A stretch of DNA of 64,000 bases from NCBI RefSeq assembly GCF_029227915.1, contig NC_079875.1, positions 6,324,001 through 6,388,000 of the forward strand. The letters run 5' to 3'. Of this stretch, positions 47,858-60,600 are shown in pieces. The notes below the pieces were generated by a model, which saw only the letters and a list, made by a program, of their open reading frames with translations, did no database searches and was not told where the DNA came from. The stretch is from Hydractinia symbiolongicarpus (Eukaryota > Cnidaria > Hydrozoa > Anthoathecata > Hydractiniidae). The translations under genes and the position numbers were made by a program. Positions within the stretch are counted from its first letter, which is position 1. Every line of letters starts with the position of its first letter.

Positions 47858-48378
47858 AGATTTTGCACATCATTCGATACGTCATTTTAAAACAAATATA
47901 CCATGCATTCGATCATGATATGAACATGTACATTTTTTTTCATAAAAAGATAGAAATTTATAGCCTTTATACTATCCTCTTTTTTAACTAAAAAGGGTTA
48001 CATCGCTTTATCTGTAATCAAAGTTTGTAACTTGCTATCCCTGTTTGCAACTATCGCGAGATTTTGTTGACTTGGTCATTTTCACCTCGATTTTGGCCAC
48101 GAATATCATTGATGACAAGGTGAAGTACCACGAGTGAAATCATTCCTAGCTACTAGAGTTTTCGAGATTTAAGTTTCAACAGCCAAGATATAATTTTATG
48201 TTACTTCAAACTTTGTCCATTGCTTCGTTTCTATCAGAGAGCTTAAACAGCTAATCATTACACTGTTTTTGAAGAATTTGTTCGGCAAAATATACCAATC
48301 AAAAATCATTGGACGAGTAAAAATTATTCTGGATATAGATACATTACTTAAAGACTCTGTTTATTTTTGTCTTTTACC

Positions 48379-48384
48379 AATAAA
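48379..48384 (+). terminator. Polyadenylation signal of the aldehyde dehydrogenase gene
   Basis: AATAAA about 520 bases after the TGA stop. The convergent astacin gene stops at 48578, so the 3' ends lie close together or overlap. Nothing else is recognised in 47858-48577. Confidence 0.5.
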
Positions 48385-48577
48385 ACGGGTTGATATAAAT
48401 ATGTAACTAAAATTAGCAACCGAGCCCTCTGGTTTTAATCAGGTGAATATGAGGAACAGTTAAGTTGCAAAAAAAAAAACAAAAAAAAATTAGAAATTAA
48501 TCCCAATTTCATTCTTGGTTTATATAATCCTATATGAGTTTCTTTTTAAAGTATAATTCCTATCCATGTGCTATATA

Positions 48578-51500
48578 TTATTTACAGCCACAAGATTTTG
48601 GACAAGCTGTTGAATATGTTTCGATGCTACAGTACATCTCTTTTAGAATCGGAGAACACCAATTCATTTTATCTTCACAGGTAGTCGTCAATGGTGGTAC
48701 AGGTGTCGTTGTTTTAATAGTCGTTGCAACAGCTGTTATTATTAGCGTCGTTGATTTGTTTATAGTTGTCGACGGCTCTGTTGTAGTTGTCGTTGATTCA
48801 GTTGTAGTGCTTGTTGGTTTGGTTGTCGTTGATTCGGTTGTAGTTGTCGTTGGTTCTGTTGTAGTTGTCGTTGTTTTCGTTGCAGTTCTCGTTGGTTTGA
48901 TTGTCGTTGATTCGGTTGTAGTTTTCGTTGGTTCTATTGTAGTTGTCGTTGGTTCTGTTGTAGTTGTTGTTGATTCTGTTGTAGTTTTTGTTGATTCGGT
49001 TGTAGTTGTCGTTGGTTCTGTTGTAGTTGGCCTTGGATCCGTTGTAATTGTCGTTGGTTCCGTTGTAGTTGTCCTTGGATCCGTTGTAATTGTCGTTGGT
49101 TCCGTTGTAGTTGTCCTTGGATCCGTTGTAATTGTCGTTGGTTCCGTTGTAGTTGTCCTTGGATCCGTTGTAATTGTCGTTGGTTCCGTTGTAGTTGTCC
49201 TTGGATCCGTTGTAATTGTCGTTGGTTCCGTTGTAGTTGTCCTTGGATCCGTTGTAATTGTCGTTGGATCAGTTGTAGCTTTCGCCGATTTAGTTAAAGA
49301 CGTTGATTTTTTTGAAGCAACCGTTGATTGAACTTGCTTACATTGATAGTAAAGGTTTAACTGTTTTATATCAGAGTATGTGAGAACACTCCCACCTAAC
49401 TCTTCATCTGGGTTTGCAATAGATTCAATGGTCGGACCTCCTGTAGAGAATGCGTATCTACAATAAAACAAAAATCAGAACAAAGATTAAACATGAAGAG
49501 CAATATTCTTCTCAGAAAACTTTCGTATACATTGCAAAACGGGGTAAACACGTACTGTGCAATTTGATGAAAACTATAACAATTATCTCTATTTTAAAAT
49601 TTGGAAAGAATCTTTTATGTAGTGGAAATATCACATTTGGCTTCTATACAAGAATTTGTCAGAAACAAAAGTCCAGCGAAGGCTTTTATATAATTTAACA
49701 TTAGGTTTCCTTCATTTGCATTACTTAGCAAAAAGCATGTCGCCGCTTCGTAATAGTAGCCGCAGTCTGTCTATGACGTGGTCTGCTTTCGTGTTAAAGA
49801 TGCACGAAATAGCATACCTGAAAAATTTTTCATGGACTTTTCATGAAGCCGCTAACAGCATGGCGAGATCGGGTAAGAAGTTCAATAATGCAAATCAATA
49901 AAATCTTTACTAACCTTGGATAATGCATAATCGATTTAACATCATAGGGTACACCCAGCCCATCATGTATAGTAAATTCAGATTCTTTCTCAAAATTACT
50001 TTTGAAACCAGTTCGAATGTTTTCCCAGTTGATCCGCACATGTTGGTCTCTGTCTTCTCTTGCTTGCTCATGAAAGAAACCCAGGGCATGCAGCAACTCA
50101 TGGGTTGGTATAGCTGTACTACCAGTGCACCCAGGGTTTTGTAAGGAGATTTCTTGGCGCCCTGTTGTTCTACCAATGTAAGACGAGCATCTAAAAATAA
50201 AATTGTTGGATATAAATAGATGGTAAACTACAATCTTGTTCCCAATGTGTCTTATATTTGTGCAATCATTTTTAAAAGATCCAGGGAACTAGGTTGATAA
50301 AAGTTTTATAAAAAGGTTTCTCACTGCAAAGGTGCCTGACATTGAGATCGGGATGCGAGAATCCACCGTCAAGTAAGCGCTAGCGGCCTTGACATCACGC
50401 AACAAACTAAAGACCTTACCCCCGTCCAGAATATATATACACGTGATCAATTGGTTGAAAACCTTCACTGTGCTCAACAAAGTGTATACAAGATGCAACA
50501 GTTTCGATATCCTGCATTGATTTCTTTATAATATCTTTTGTCGTTTGACCTAAATAAAAATACTATAATACAATGTGAAGTAAAAAAATAGATTGAAAAT
50601 AAAATTAAACTTAAGTTACAATAAACGCACTTTCTACGTGCAGTACATATCCGGATTTAACGGATTTATCTGGCTTCCTTTACCAAATGAATAAAGCAAC
50701 TTCGTCACAAAACCCCTTTTTCGCTATCAGGGTGCGAAGAAATTAGCATCACAAAAAAGGCCCTTGGAACGGGATTAAAAATTAATTATTTTTATTCTGG
50801 TTAAGTTTTAATGATTTCATTCAAAATAGCGGTATTTTCAGCCAGCTTACTAGAACGCGTAGTTATGGAGTTGGGTTTTAGTCCACAGCGCGGGCATGTT
50901 TAACAAGTGCCTTTAGCTACGGATCAACCTATGTCATGTTAGGGAAATTGGGTAGGCAATGCCCTGTATACTTAATGTATACATTCCGAACACAGGACTC
51001 ACATTAATAACAGTGTTTCCAACACTGAAGTAGCTATTCTGTATAAGTATTCGGAATAATCTATATTATAATACCAGTATACGTCCGTCCGTCCGTCCGT
51101 CCGTCCGTCCGTCCGTCCGTCCGTCCGTCCGTCCGTCCGTCCGTCCGTCCGTCCGTCCGTCTGTCTGTCACGCAAAATGGTAGCTTAGCTGCGCAGGTAG
51201 CAAGATGCACGCAATGCGGTATAAAAAGGACGGGCGAACCCGTGGATTTTTCCACGGGCTAACGACTAGTAATAATAGTAATAACCGCAGGTTTATCTGA
51301 CGCAGTACATTCAACCAATGAATTAAATTTCCCTTGACAACTTGCAAGGGAAATAAAAATTAGGTTGTGAAATTAGAACTGTTAGTTCAACTTACTAAAG
51401 TCATTGCTTATGACATACGGAACAATCCCATTTGGCCATCGCCATCCTGGATATTTCACAAGAGCTCTTTTTCTTCTGCTTTTTCGAGATAACAACATTG

Positions 51501-53222
51501 CATTGTGGGAAGCAACTCGATCCTTTGTGTATTTTTCATCGCCAAAATATATGTTTTCTGGTTGTGCTAAAAGATAGAAAAGATTATTATAAGTCAAACT
51601 TTATAGCCTTTGAATAAAGAGCTAATAAAAGAAATTATGTGAGGTCAAATATAAACGAAATCTCTCATGCTTACACCGACATCGTCTCTTAGTGTAATTT
51701 AACTAACGGCTGGCAAATCCAACCCCAAAGCAATACCGGTTGCCGTTGTAGTTGCCATGCCCCCTTCATACCCCCTCCCACGGTTTTCCGGTTCTGCAGA
51801 GAGATCACACAAACAACTTTCTTAGTCGTCATAGCCGCCATTGTTATCGTCAGGAAAAGTATTAATTTGTAGTTAAAGTAAAAATGTATTTGTAATTAAA
51901 ATAAAAATAAACTTGAAAGAGAACGGTTATCTTCTTACCTTTATCGTTTACACGTAATATTTCTTTCATAGCTGATTCCACCACATGCGTCTTGAAATTG
52001 GATGGTATTGGGATGCAGAATGCTAAAATTAAAATCCAGTGCAATAAAACGACATTTCTAAAAGGTTTTTCATCGATCGTCAATGCAGCATAGACATGTT
52101 ATGTCCAACAAAAAAGCTTTAACCTCAAACTCGTCCCAGCGCCTTTAAAAGACAAAAGGCGCTGGGGACGAGTTTGCTTTAACCTAACCTACTTCAATTT
52201 CTGTTTTAATAAATTTTCTAGATCTCTTATAAAAAAGTTTCGAAGTTATTTCGAAGTTGATGAAATTAAAGAAACAGAATTTGATTTGGTAGAATATGTA
52301 ACCTCGTTCCGAACGAAATGTGTAGAATGCCGAAGTATCTTGAAATTTTGATTGATGCTGTTACAGACTTGCTGTGTCAATTATGTTCCTCAACTACTGT
52401 AAAACATCCCAGACCAGTCAGCTGTCAATTTACTAAGAGAAAATCTAAACGACAGTCTTAGTAAAGTTGCTGTTGAAAACGTCTTGTACGGAATAAAGGT
52501 GGGGGTAGCTGCTTCATTGTCTACTTTTGACCCGTTGCATGAACGATGTAATACACCCAATTTTTATTTTACTCCATCACATATTTAAAACGAATTATAG
52601 TAAATTCTCTGTAACTTTACTTTTACTTTACGGCCTTTTTTATAAAAACGCAATACGCGATAACTGTCTCATCAAAAAGCAGAAATCGGTGGAAACGAGG
52701 TTGCGTTGAAAAAAATAAAGCAAAGTTGGTATTTAAGTATCCAAGAAAACCTTCCCTTGCTATGCTTTTTCATGCGAGCATAAAGCTCGAGCGACGGGTG
52801 CAACCCAATTTAAAGGGATAATGTATGCAAAATTATAAAGGAACTGTTCCATGGTAGCCACATAATAATAAAATATATGGCGGAAAATCTAGAATCAACC
52901 TCAATCCATGGCCTGTAGTGTTTTTTTGATTTGAGGATGAAACGCGTATATTACATCAAAAAACGCTACAGACACTGGGATCGAGGCTGCATTGGAACAA
53001 CATTTAGGAGAGTAGAGAAAGAACGACTGTATCTTATTTTCATAAATAACCATAGCTATATTTTCATTTTCTGTGAATTAAGAAAGGAGAAAAACGTGCT
53101 TCAAGATCGTGTGAAAAAGCATAGCGAGGAGAGGGTTTCCTGGCTGATTTTTAAGTAAATATATACTTACATTTTCTTGCCAAAACACATAACATCATAA
53201 CAAGCAAGTAAGACCACACCAT
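48578..53222 (-). CDS. Secreted astacin metalloprotease with Thr-rich linker and ShK-like C-terminus
   Basis: Six minus-strand exons (53222-53171, 52022-51939, 51566-51396, 50549-50420, 50190-49915, 49457-48578) join in phase to give 530 residues. Order: signal peptide (MVWSYLLVMMLCVLA); propeptide ending at a dibasic furin-like site (RKSRRKR); mature start near YPGWRWPNGIVPYVI; zinc-binding HELLHALGFFHEQAREDRD with three His and catalytic Glu; Met-turn SIMHYPR. A long Thr/Pro-rich linker of 14-residue repeats (TTITTDPRTTTTEP) follows, probably O-glycosylated. The end is a six-Cys ShKT-like domain (CEDKMNWC ... CPKSCGCK). Cnidarian astacins with ShK tails act in extracellular matrix, digestion or venom; which applies here cannot be told. 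No frame damage is seen. Confidence 0.95.
49028..49268 (-). repeat. 42-bp coding minisatellite in the astacin linker
   Basis: About six near-identical 42-bp units encode the 14-residue Thr/Pro repeat. Older, degenerate 21-bp half-units (TTTTEP, TTTTES) lie at 48740-49027. The array is likely to vary in length between alleles, always in frame. Confidence 0.9.
50871..50975 (+). repeat. Diverged SINE-like fragment
   Basis: CAGCGCGGGCATGTTTAACA, then ATGTCATGTTAGGGAAATTG, then GGCAATGCCCTGT follow the same order as the body of the 3435-3786 SINE with many changes. It lies in an intron of the astacin gene. Confidence 0.4.
51060..51269 (+). mobile_element. Non-autonomous Helitron, best-preserved copy
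   Basis: 5' end TCTATATTATAATACC preceded by A. The 3' end has an 8-bp perfect hairpin (CCCGTGGA 51239-51246, loop TTTT, TCCACGGG 51251-51258), then seven bases and CTAG followed by T. Insertion between A and T, 5' TC, 3' hairpin and CTRR end are the Helitron signature. The 5' part has been expanded to a (GTCC)n tract. It lies in an intron of the astacin gene. No protein is encoded. Confidence 0.85.
51083..51160 (+). repeat. (GTCC)n microsatellite inside the Helitron
   Basis: About 19 tandem GTCC units followed by a few GTCT units. Other Helitron copies carry only one to three units at this spot, so the tract expanded within this copy. Confidence 0.95.
52126..52175. repeat. Palindromic MITE, CTCGTCCCC family
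   Basis: Arms CAAACTCGTCCCAGCGCCTTT and AAAGGCGCTGGGGACGAGTTTG are inverted copies with one extra base in one arm and an 8-base centre. It lies in intron 1 of the astacin gene. Confidence 0.75.
52896..52989. repeat. Palindromic MITE, CTCGTCCCC family
   Basis: Arms CAACCTCAATCCATGGCCTG and its diverged partner ACTGGGATCGAGGCTG flank an inner inverted pair (TTTTTTTGAT...ATCAAAAAA). Sequence and plan match 13056-13138 closely, so these two are the same subfamily. Confidence 0.75.
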
Positions 53223-54666
53223 GGTTGAACCTACAGCTTCAACTGTACGTGTATGTCCACCCTGTCACGCTTTTATGACAAGCGTTGACAAAGAGATGCC
53301 GCATGATTGCCTCCTGATAAAGTTACAGTTATCACATACGAGATTTGAAAAAAATTAATTAGTTTTTGAAACGAAAATGACGAATGGAGATTTTGAGATA
53401 AAGATGGCGGATGAAAACGATGATTGAATTTAATATTCAACACACCTGACAATTAAAACAAACTTGGTTCCCAACTCTTGACATATCATATGAAATAATG
53501 AGGTATGCAAATACCCATGTTTTAATCTTCTTTTTTGATATGTGCCAAGAAGGCAAAAAGCATCAGAGAGGAGGATAAAAAAATAAATACCTGATCTTAT
53601 TGCTTTGAAATTCAAGATTGCCAGGAAGAGCCCTGAGAGCGATAATGCTTTAACTTGTTAAAAATAAAATTATCTTCATGAAAACAAATTGACTTTGACG
53701 GTGCTTTGTAAAGCAGTGCTGTAAAACGGTGCTGAGTAAAACTTTTACGAAACCCGGGGACGAGGTTGAAGGAAGTTGTTAATGATGACGCACAAAGCGA
53801 ATAAAAACATTTAATTTGCCAACTTGATATTCAAGGTATACGCACCATGATTGACAAGGACTGAATGTGAATTTACAAAACAATTTTTAGAAATCAATTT
53901 TATAATTAGTACCTGCTTATATAACAGTTTAACACGATAATAGAATCAGTATCATGTTAGATCAATACATTGCTATAACAAACAAAATGGTTGAGATTTT
54001 GGCGTTATGTAATTTTGCCCTACCTTCTATGTCACTGTTATGGGAAGAAAACTGTGTGCATCTTAAGATCTGCCTTCTTTGATTAATTTTCATGCAAATA
54101 AAATGCGCAACAAGTTTTTATTACACACACGATTTGATTTTACAATTCCAAAATCTGGCGGATGACCAGTAAACTCTGTCGTGGTGATTACATAACTTGA
54201 CGAGATCATTTTACGATGGCTCTTGGTACAAATTTGCTTGCACGTTAGTGTTTATTAATGGAGATAACTATACATAAACTTTATTATCTCCAACATTGAA
54301 GAGTAATATTGGTTTTACCTAACATAAATAATAAGGGAGATATCGCCGTAATAGACGAGCGCTAGTTAGACAGATTTATGTGCTATATTTGTTGTGAGCA
54401 AGCAAAAATACTATCTACCAACACCACGTCTTTTGTCAAATGGGATTACGAAAAAACAACAACGCGATATAAATTAACCTCATTAAGTTGAAGTAAAGTA
54501 TTACAAATAAAAATTTACAAGTTAGTATACAAACCACAGGCTAGTTTTTCAAAATTGGAGTGCCATCTCGGTAGTACTATTCACACTCGGTGTTCTTACA
54601 GAATGTTCGGAATAAAACATTCCCCACAATAATAGGGGAAACATAATAAGTTCTTCACCGGTTGAA
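53223..54666. other. Intergenic: astacin 5' flank and RNA-binding protein 3' UTR
   Basis: A half-copy of the CTCGTCCCC repeat (CCCGGGGACGAGGTTGA) is at 53753-53770. TTTATT on the plus strand at 54280-54285 would be an AATAAA signal for the RNA-binding protein gene, ~380 bases after its stop. No other gene is recognised. Confidence 0.4.
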
Positions 54667-57600
54667 TTATCTTCCATATGGGTGAAACCCGCGTGGTGTA
54701 GATATAGCGGCATCGCCCGCAGAGATGGATGTAGCGGTTGAATACACAACATGAGGATCTGCAGAACCAGCTATCGGTTGTTGTCCTGTACCCAGTAAGT
54801 GTGTACGTGTCGGTCCGAAAGTCGATGTCTCACTGGCGTATGCACCGCCTATTGCTGAAGAAAAATAAATACGCAAATATAGAATATTTTATTTTGATAA
54901 ATGCTGAAAACATTCGCGTAGAGCTTAAAGAAAATAAGTTACTTACTTACCTATGGTACCGTTGCCAGCCAACCCAAACATATCGGATGAGACTACACCA
55001 GGTCTTTGCAATTGTGGGGAAGTTAGTATTTGTCCACCAGCTCCACCAACCAGAGTCATACCAGCATATTGGTTGGCACCCATAGAAGATACCATCCCGG
55101 AGCCTGCACCTAAAGCGAAGCCTCCACCTGCTCCTAAGAAATAAAAATGCGGAAAAATATAATGGAGTGAGTACAGCCAGCATTATTGCGACCAATACTT
55201 TAAAAATGTGCCTTGCATCAAATTTAAATCAACTTTCTCACAACGAATTGATTTATCCTCAATCCCTATGTCCCTTAGTGTAAATCACTTCTGCGTGTGT
55301 AACTCACCTACAACTGTTCCAGGAAGTTGATAGTATGTATTGGTTGCAGGATCAAATACGTAACCGCCTCCAGCAGCAGGAGGTTGCACTATAATAAAAA
55401 GAACATGCTCGTGTACAATCGATGACCTGATCAAAAACAATACAACAACTTACATCACATGCAGGAAGATTGAAAATGGTTGCGGAGGTAATAATTGCCA
55501 GAGTTGAAAGCTCAAGATTTTGATGCATAACTAAAGTTCAGAATTCCAAATTAAGGAAAAATTACAGCTAAGATTTTACCTGCAGCATATTGTTGAACAC
55601 CGGCAGCTCCTTGAGGTATTATAACTTGTTGTGAACCGACATTCGCATAAGCGCCATATCCTGACACAGTGGCAATACTTCCTTGTTGTATTGGAACATT
55701 GTACTTGCCAGCTCCACGTCCCATGGCTGTAAAAAAGAAAAAAAACTAATTCCAGCAAATTGGATTTAGCAAGGTGGATTTAGCAGGACTGTTTTTTAAT
55801 TTTCACAATGCACCTTGTGTAAATAAAAATAGATCTAGGAAGACATTCCACTCCGTCAAAACAAAAAGAAAAGTTATTATTTCGGTTTGTCTGTTCAGTA
55901 TTCATATTACTGTGGAAAGTTTATCATTTCTTGAACATGATAGTTTTTTATGAATTTCGATCCTCTGCAATTATATAAATACATGCTCAACATCATTTTA
56001 CTTTGCCCGATGATGGGAGAAGGATCTGCCGAAACGTTGCCTACTAAACTATTCCACAGTGAAAAGAAAAGCAATAAAGACTTACTAGATGTTATATTTA
56101 CAGGTCTTCCCTCAGCACGCTTTTTATTTAGATGAGCCTGCTGTTCGTCCGAACCTTTCACTTCCACCTGAAAAAGAAATTTTTTAATTCTTTTACAATT
56201 AGGCTATGGTGTAAGTGTGAGTTTAGTGCAAGTAACAAAATAAAAATCATATTTGGAATGGTCACCACCAGTTGTTAAAACAAAATGCAGACGTTTAAAA
56301 TAGTTTGCTTAAAAAACTAAAAAACTCATAAAACATAAAATTTGTTTAAAAAGTATATAATTTTATAAGAACTTCACAAAATTTCTGAAAAGAACAAACG
56401 TTTTTTAAAATATAAAACTTTATATTTTTCATGAACATATTTTTCAACTAAAAAATTCTTTATATTCGTTAATAAAAATATTTTTCACCCAAAAACACTT
56501 TGAAACTTGTTATTGTTGCTATTAATGATCAATTTGGAGCATAAAGACAGTAGCACAGCATATACTGCTAAAGCACCTACAGAATGGTAATTAAGGCTGA
56601 ACGCTAAGAGGCGAAATATTTAAAGCAAAGTAATTTGAACTCAGTGTTTGACATTTTTCATCTCAGGAGAATATTCTGCCTAGTAGAGATCAACCTTGCT
56701 ATGGAGTCTAATTAATGGTGCCCAAGGATATAAAAAGTGTCACCATAAACAAATTCGATGTAGAAACATCTCAGAGGGGTTGACAATTCGGCCAAGTGAG
56801 TCGTGTCATATATTTCTACCGTTTTAGCACACTCCAACAAATGCAAGTTACAATGTGTACCATTTTTGAAAAAGCTTTTATTTTCATAGTCTTTGCGAGA
56901 GTAGTATTTTCCAAATTGTACTAAGTATGAAGTGGATTATGAGAAAATATGGTTCATGAAACATTTTGTTTGTCATATATTACACGACTGAATTACAAAG
57001 AGTGCAAGCTGATTATCAAGGACAAGTTTGACTATGATGGCTGATTGTCAAACCCTGATCACACCCAACTGAAATAAAAATTTGATAATAAACATCACCA
57101 AAACAGGCCTAAATATATCACCCAGATAAAATTTGTAAATTTTAAAAATACCCAAAATAAAACAGTGCTTACTTAAAACATGTATATTCATATTTATAAA
57201 AAAATATCCTTATAAAACAAAAAAAGCAGTGATTCAAACGAATTAGTGGCCAGCTTCCATTGTCTGGAAACATCAAACATACATATAAATAATATATATA
57301 GCTACATATCACACCGTTTTTCCATTGATTTGATGGTATCTATCTTTCGTTACAGCAGCAACACTTTCAAAACTTTCAAATCCAACAAAAGCAAAGCCTG
57401 TTACAATTACAAATTAAATAAAAAACAATTGCATGCATTAAACAAATATATATACAATCAAAGCAATCCCCTGCTAGGTAAATTGTTCATATTTTCACCT
57501 AAAATAAATGAATTTACAATGTTTGCACTTCAAAACAAAATGTGAAATATACATTTTGGTCTTTTTAAAACAACGTGAAATATTGCAAAATGTAAAACAG

Positions 57601-60600
57601 ATTCAACAAAAAATTGCAAAAAAGTAAAAGTGCTGGAAACATAACTTCTAGAAATTACTTTAATTTGAAATTATCTTTTTATCATAGGAGTTTCATTATC
57701 TAAAAAGTGACCGCGCTAACATACTTGAAGAGAAAACATCCCCTGCCCAAAAATTTTCTGAGATATAAGCTTTAGAATTCCTGTGTTTGTTACAAAACCC
57801 TAAATCTGACATTTCAAATCTAGGCTGTGGCATAAAAACAAAATAAAAACAATGGCAGGAATATTCTATATTCTTGGAAAAACTTTTCCTTGTCGAGTAT
57901 TTTTTGTAGAGTGATCCATAATTTTTATTTTCCTAACTATAAAATGATAAGCCTGCAAATAAAAACATGATACGTCATATTTGACAAAAAAAGACAAACA
58001 TAGCTGCAACATTTCTAGTAGTAAAGACTTTACAAGGCAAAAAAACGTTTCAGTAAATTCTGGTTTTCGTTGCATATAAATCACAACAAAATTTTTTGTT
58101 AAACAAATGAACTCTCAAATTTTAAAAACAAGTAAACTTTGAAAATGAGATACGTTAAATACAAATACACATAAAAATAAAAAAAAAAGAGGAAAATATA
58201 TAATGGTATAATGAAATAAAAGGGAAAGCCAATTAAAATAAATATAAAATTTGAGTGATTATCCTAAATTTTAGATATTTTCATGTTAACAATAAATTGG
58301 CAACGTGAGATGTTATCCACTTGCCTGTTTTATTAACATGTGATTTAGAAAGGCTGAAATAAATATGAGAAACAAAATTCTTGGAAGAAATTTACAGCTA
58401 TAAGGTTTGTTTAGGAGTGCTTAAAACGAGAAAAAGGTAAAAAAAGAGGGCAAAACAGTTGAGCATACCTTTAGGGCATTTGTAAACATGGTGATAGGGC
58501 ATGTCCACCTGAACAACCTATAAAATAAATCAATAAAAAAGCTGCTGATAAGTACACTAACAGAAATTATGAGTTGGAGCTGAAATCAACAATCAGGGAA
58601 ATATAAAAGACTTCCCTATAAACTCTGGAACAAAGAAAATCTACATGTTTATTATTATTGCAACAAATAGTCACTTAGAAAAACACTGACATAAATATAA
58701 AACAAAAACCTGTTGAAAAATTCTGTAGAATTCAACCATAGGAAAAATCCACAAATTTGGTTGTTGGCTACTCACAGCTAGTGTACCATCTTTGGTTCAC
58801 AAACAGGCTTTTAAAGTGCAGTAATTGAAACGAAATTTTCACTAAAAACTTACAGTTCCAAACGTGGAGAAATATTTTCTCACATCCTCTTCTGTTGTTC
58901 CTATGCCAATTCCACCAATAAAAACTTTTAACTCTGGTGCTACTTTCATGGGTCCTTTGTACTAAAGAAACGGAAACAAACATCTTTATAAAGATTCAAT
59001 TTTGTCACAATTCATAGTAATGTTTAGGAAGTATTCTACTTGTCACAATCTTTATAAAAACTAGAAAAAAACATCCTAGCAAATCATAGAACTATAAAAT
59101 TTGCAGCATCTTTTAAAAATCGAACTGGGTTTTTTTTCTCCAGAAAATATAAGGTTCAGTATTATTTGGCAATTACAGAATATAGTATCAATAGTACCAC
59201 ACCCAAAACAATTTGCATTTGTGTGTGTGCACGCATGCACACATGTTCTGAAGTCTGTAGTATAGAAAATTTTCAACTGTGCTCACCTGTTGATTTACAC
59301 CTGCTTGGGCTTGATTTGCCTTTTCGGCATCATACTAGAAATACACAAAACAAAAATTTTTATTAAATGAAATTGAGATGATAACAGAAAAATGTCACTG
59401 AATTCACCATAACACATTTCATATACGTTAAAGGTATTGTTTAATGGATAGCTATAAACAAGCGATTGATACACACTACATAATTAAATAATTTGACAGC
59501 ATGAAATACCGGTCATAAAAAATAGATAGCAGAGTGAACAGATCAAGATACATATAAACATGGTCAAACTAACCTGACGAATTGCATGGTATTGGTGTTT
59601 CAATCCATGCGTAGGTACGGCAGATTTGGGGTCAACCTTGAATTGGGGAATAAATAAGCAAATAAAAAATTAACAACATTCTCACCTCTGCCTTTGGAAA
59701 GTATTTCCGCACTTGCAAAAACTACAATTGGGGAGAAAAAATGTTTTAGTTTCCCAATACATACATTAAAGAATGTTTTTCTTACAAACATTTGAGTAGT
59801 ATAATACAAAATACTATGTTTAGAGTGTTGGGGAATTCTTGTGAAGAACAAAATGTGTGATCTCAGTAAACCTTTTTTAAACATGAAAATCTTTTGGAAA
59901 ACGAATCATTTTCCTTAAAATAAAAAATATTACTTTTTCAAAACAATCCCCAAATAACACATTTTTTATTTGTTAATATTAATTCAAATTTTCTTTAAAT
60001 AGGGGTGCATAGGGGCACACAAATAGCTTTACAATGATCATACTTTCATAATAACAACAACACAACATCAGTATCCTTCCATAAAAAGACATAGGGAAGT
60101 TATATGATAGCCTTATAAAATTTTTTAAGAGTTACTCTCAGATGTTAAAGTATCCTATATTCTATATCGTAGATAAAAGTGAAAAAAGCTACTGCAGACG
60201 TCAAGTAAATTTGACGTATTTTAGAAAGGATTTTAGAAGGCTGTTATATTTTTTACTTATAATTTATTACTTACCACTTTTCCATCCAGAGTGTGTCCAC
60301 CATTATTGCACTGATCGATTACTGCTTGCACAGCACTTGGCAGTTTGTAAGTTACAAATGCAAAGCCTCTAAAACATTTACAAAAAAAAACAAATAAAAT
60401 GAATTTCAAGCCTTAAACAATGCTAATGCAGTGTCTGTAAGCAAAAATATGCATGCATTTATTAGCAGCTATACGAAAATTTGGCAGTGACGAACAGACC
60501 AAGAAACATTGAAAATAAATTGACTGCTTTTACTTGATATTTTAAATATTTCATGTCATTAATTGCTTTTTTCTTTTTACCAATTCATACATATTACACT

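Noticed and set aside
48534-49331. 265-residue Val-rich plus-strand ORF
   Set aside because: It is the antisense reading of the astacin Thr/Pro repeat exon; the 42-bp period keeps several frames open.
51061-51255. ORF with RTDG repeats
   Set aside because: Translation of the (GTCC)n microsatellite inside a Helitron.
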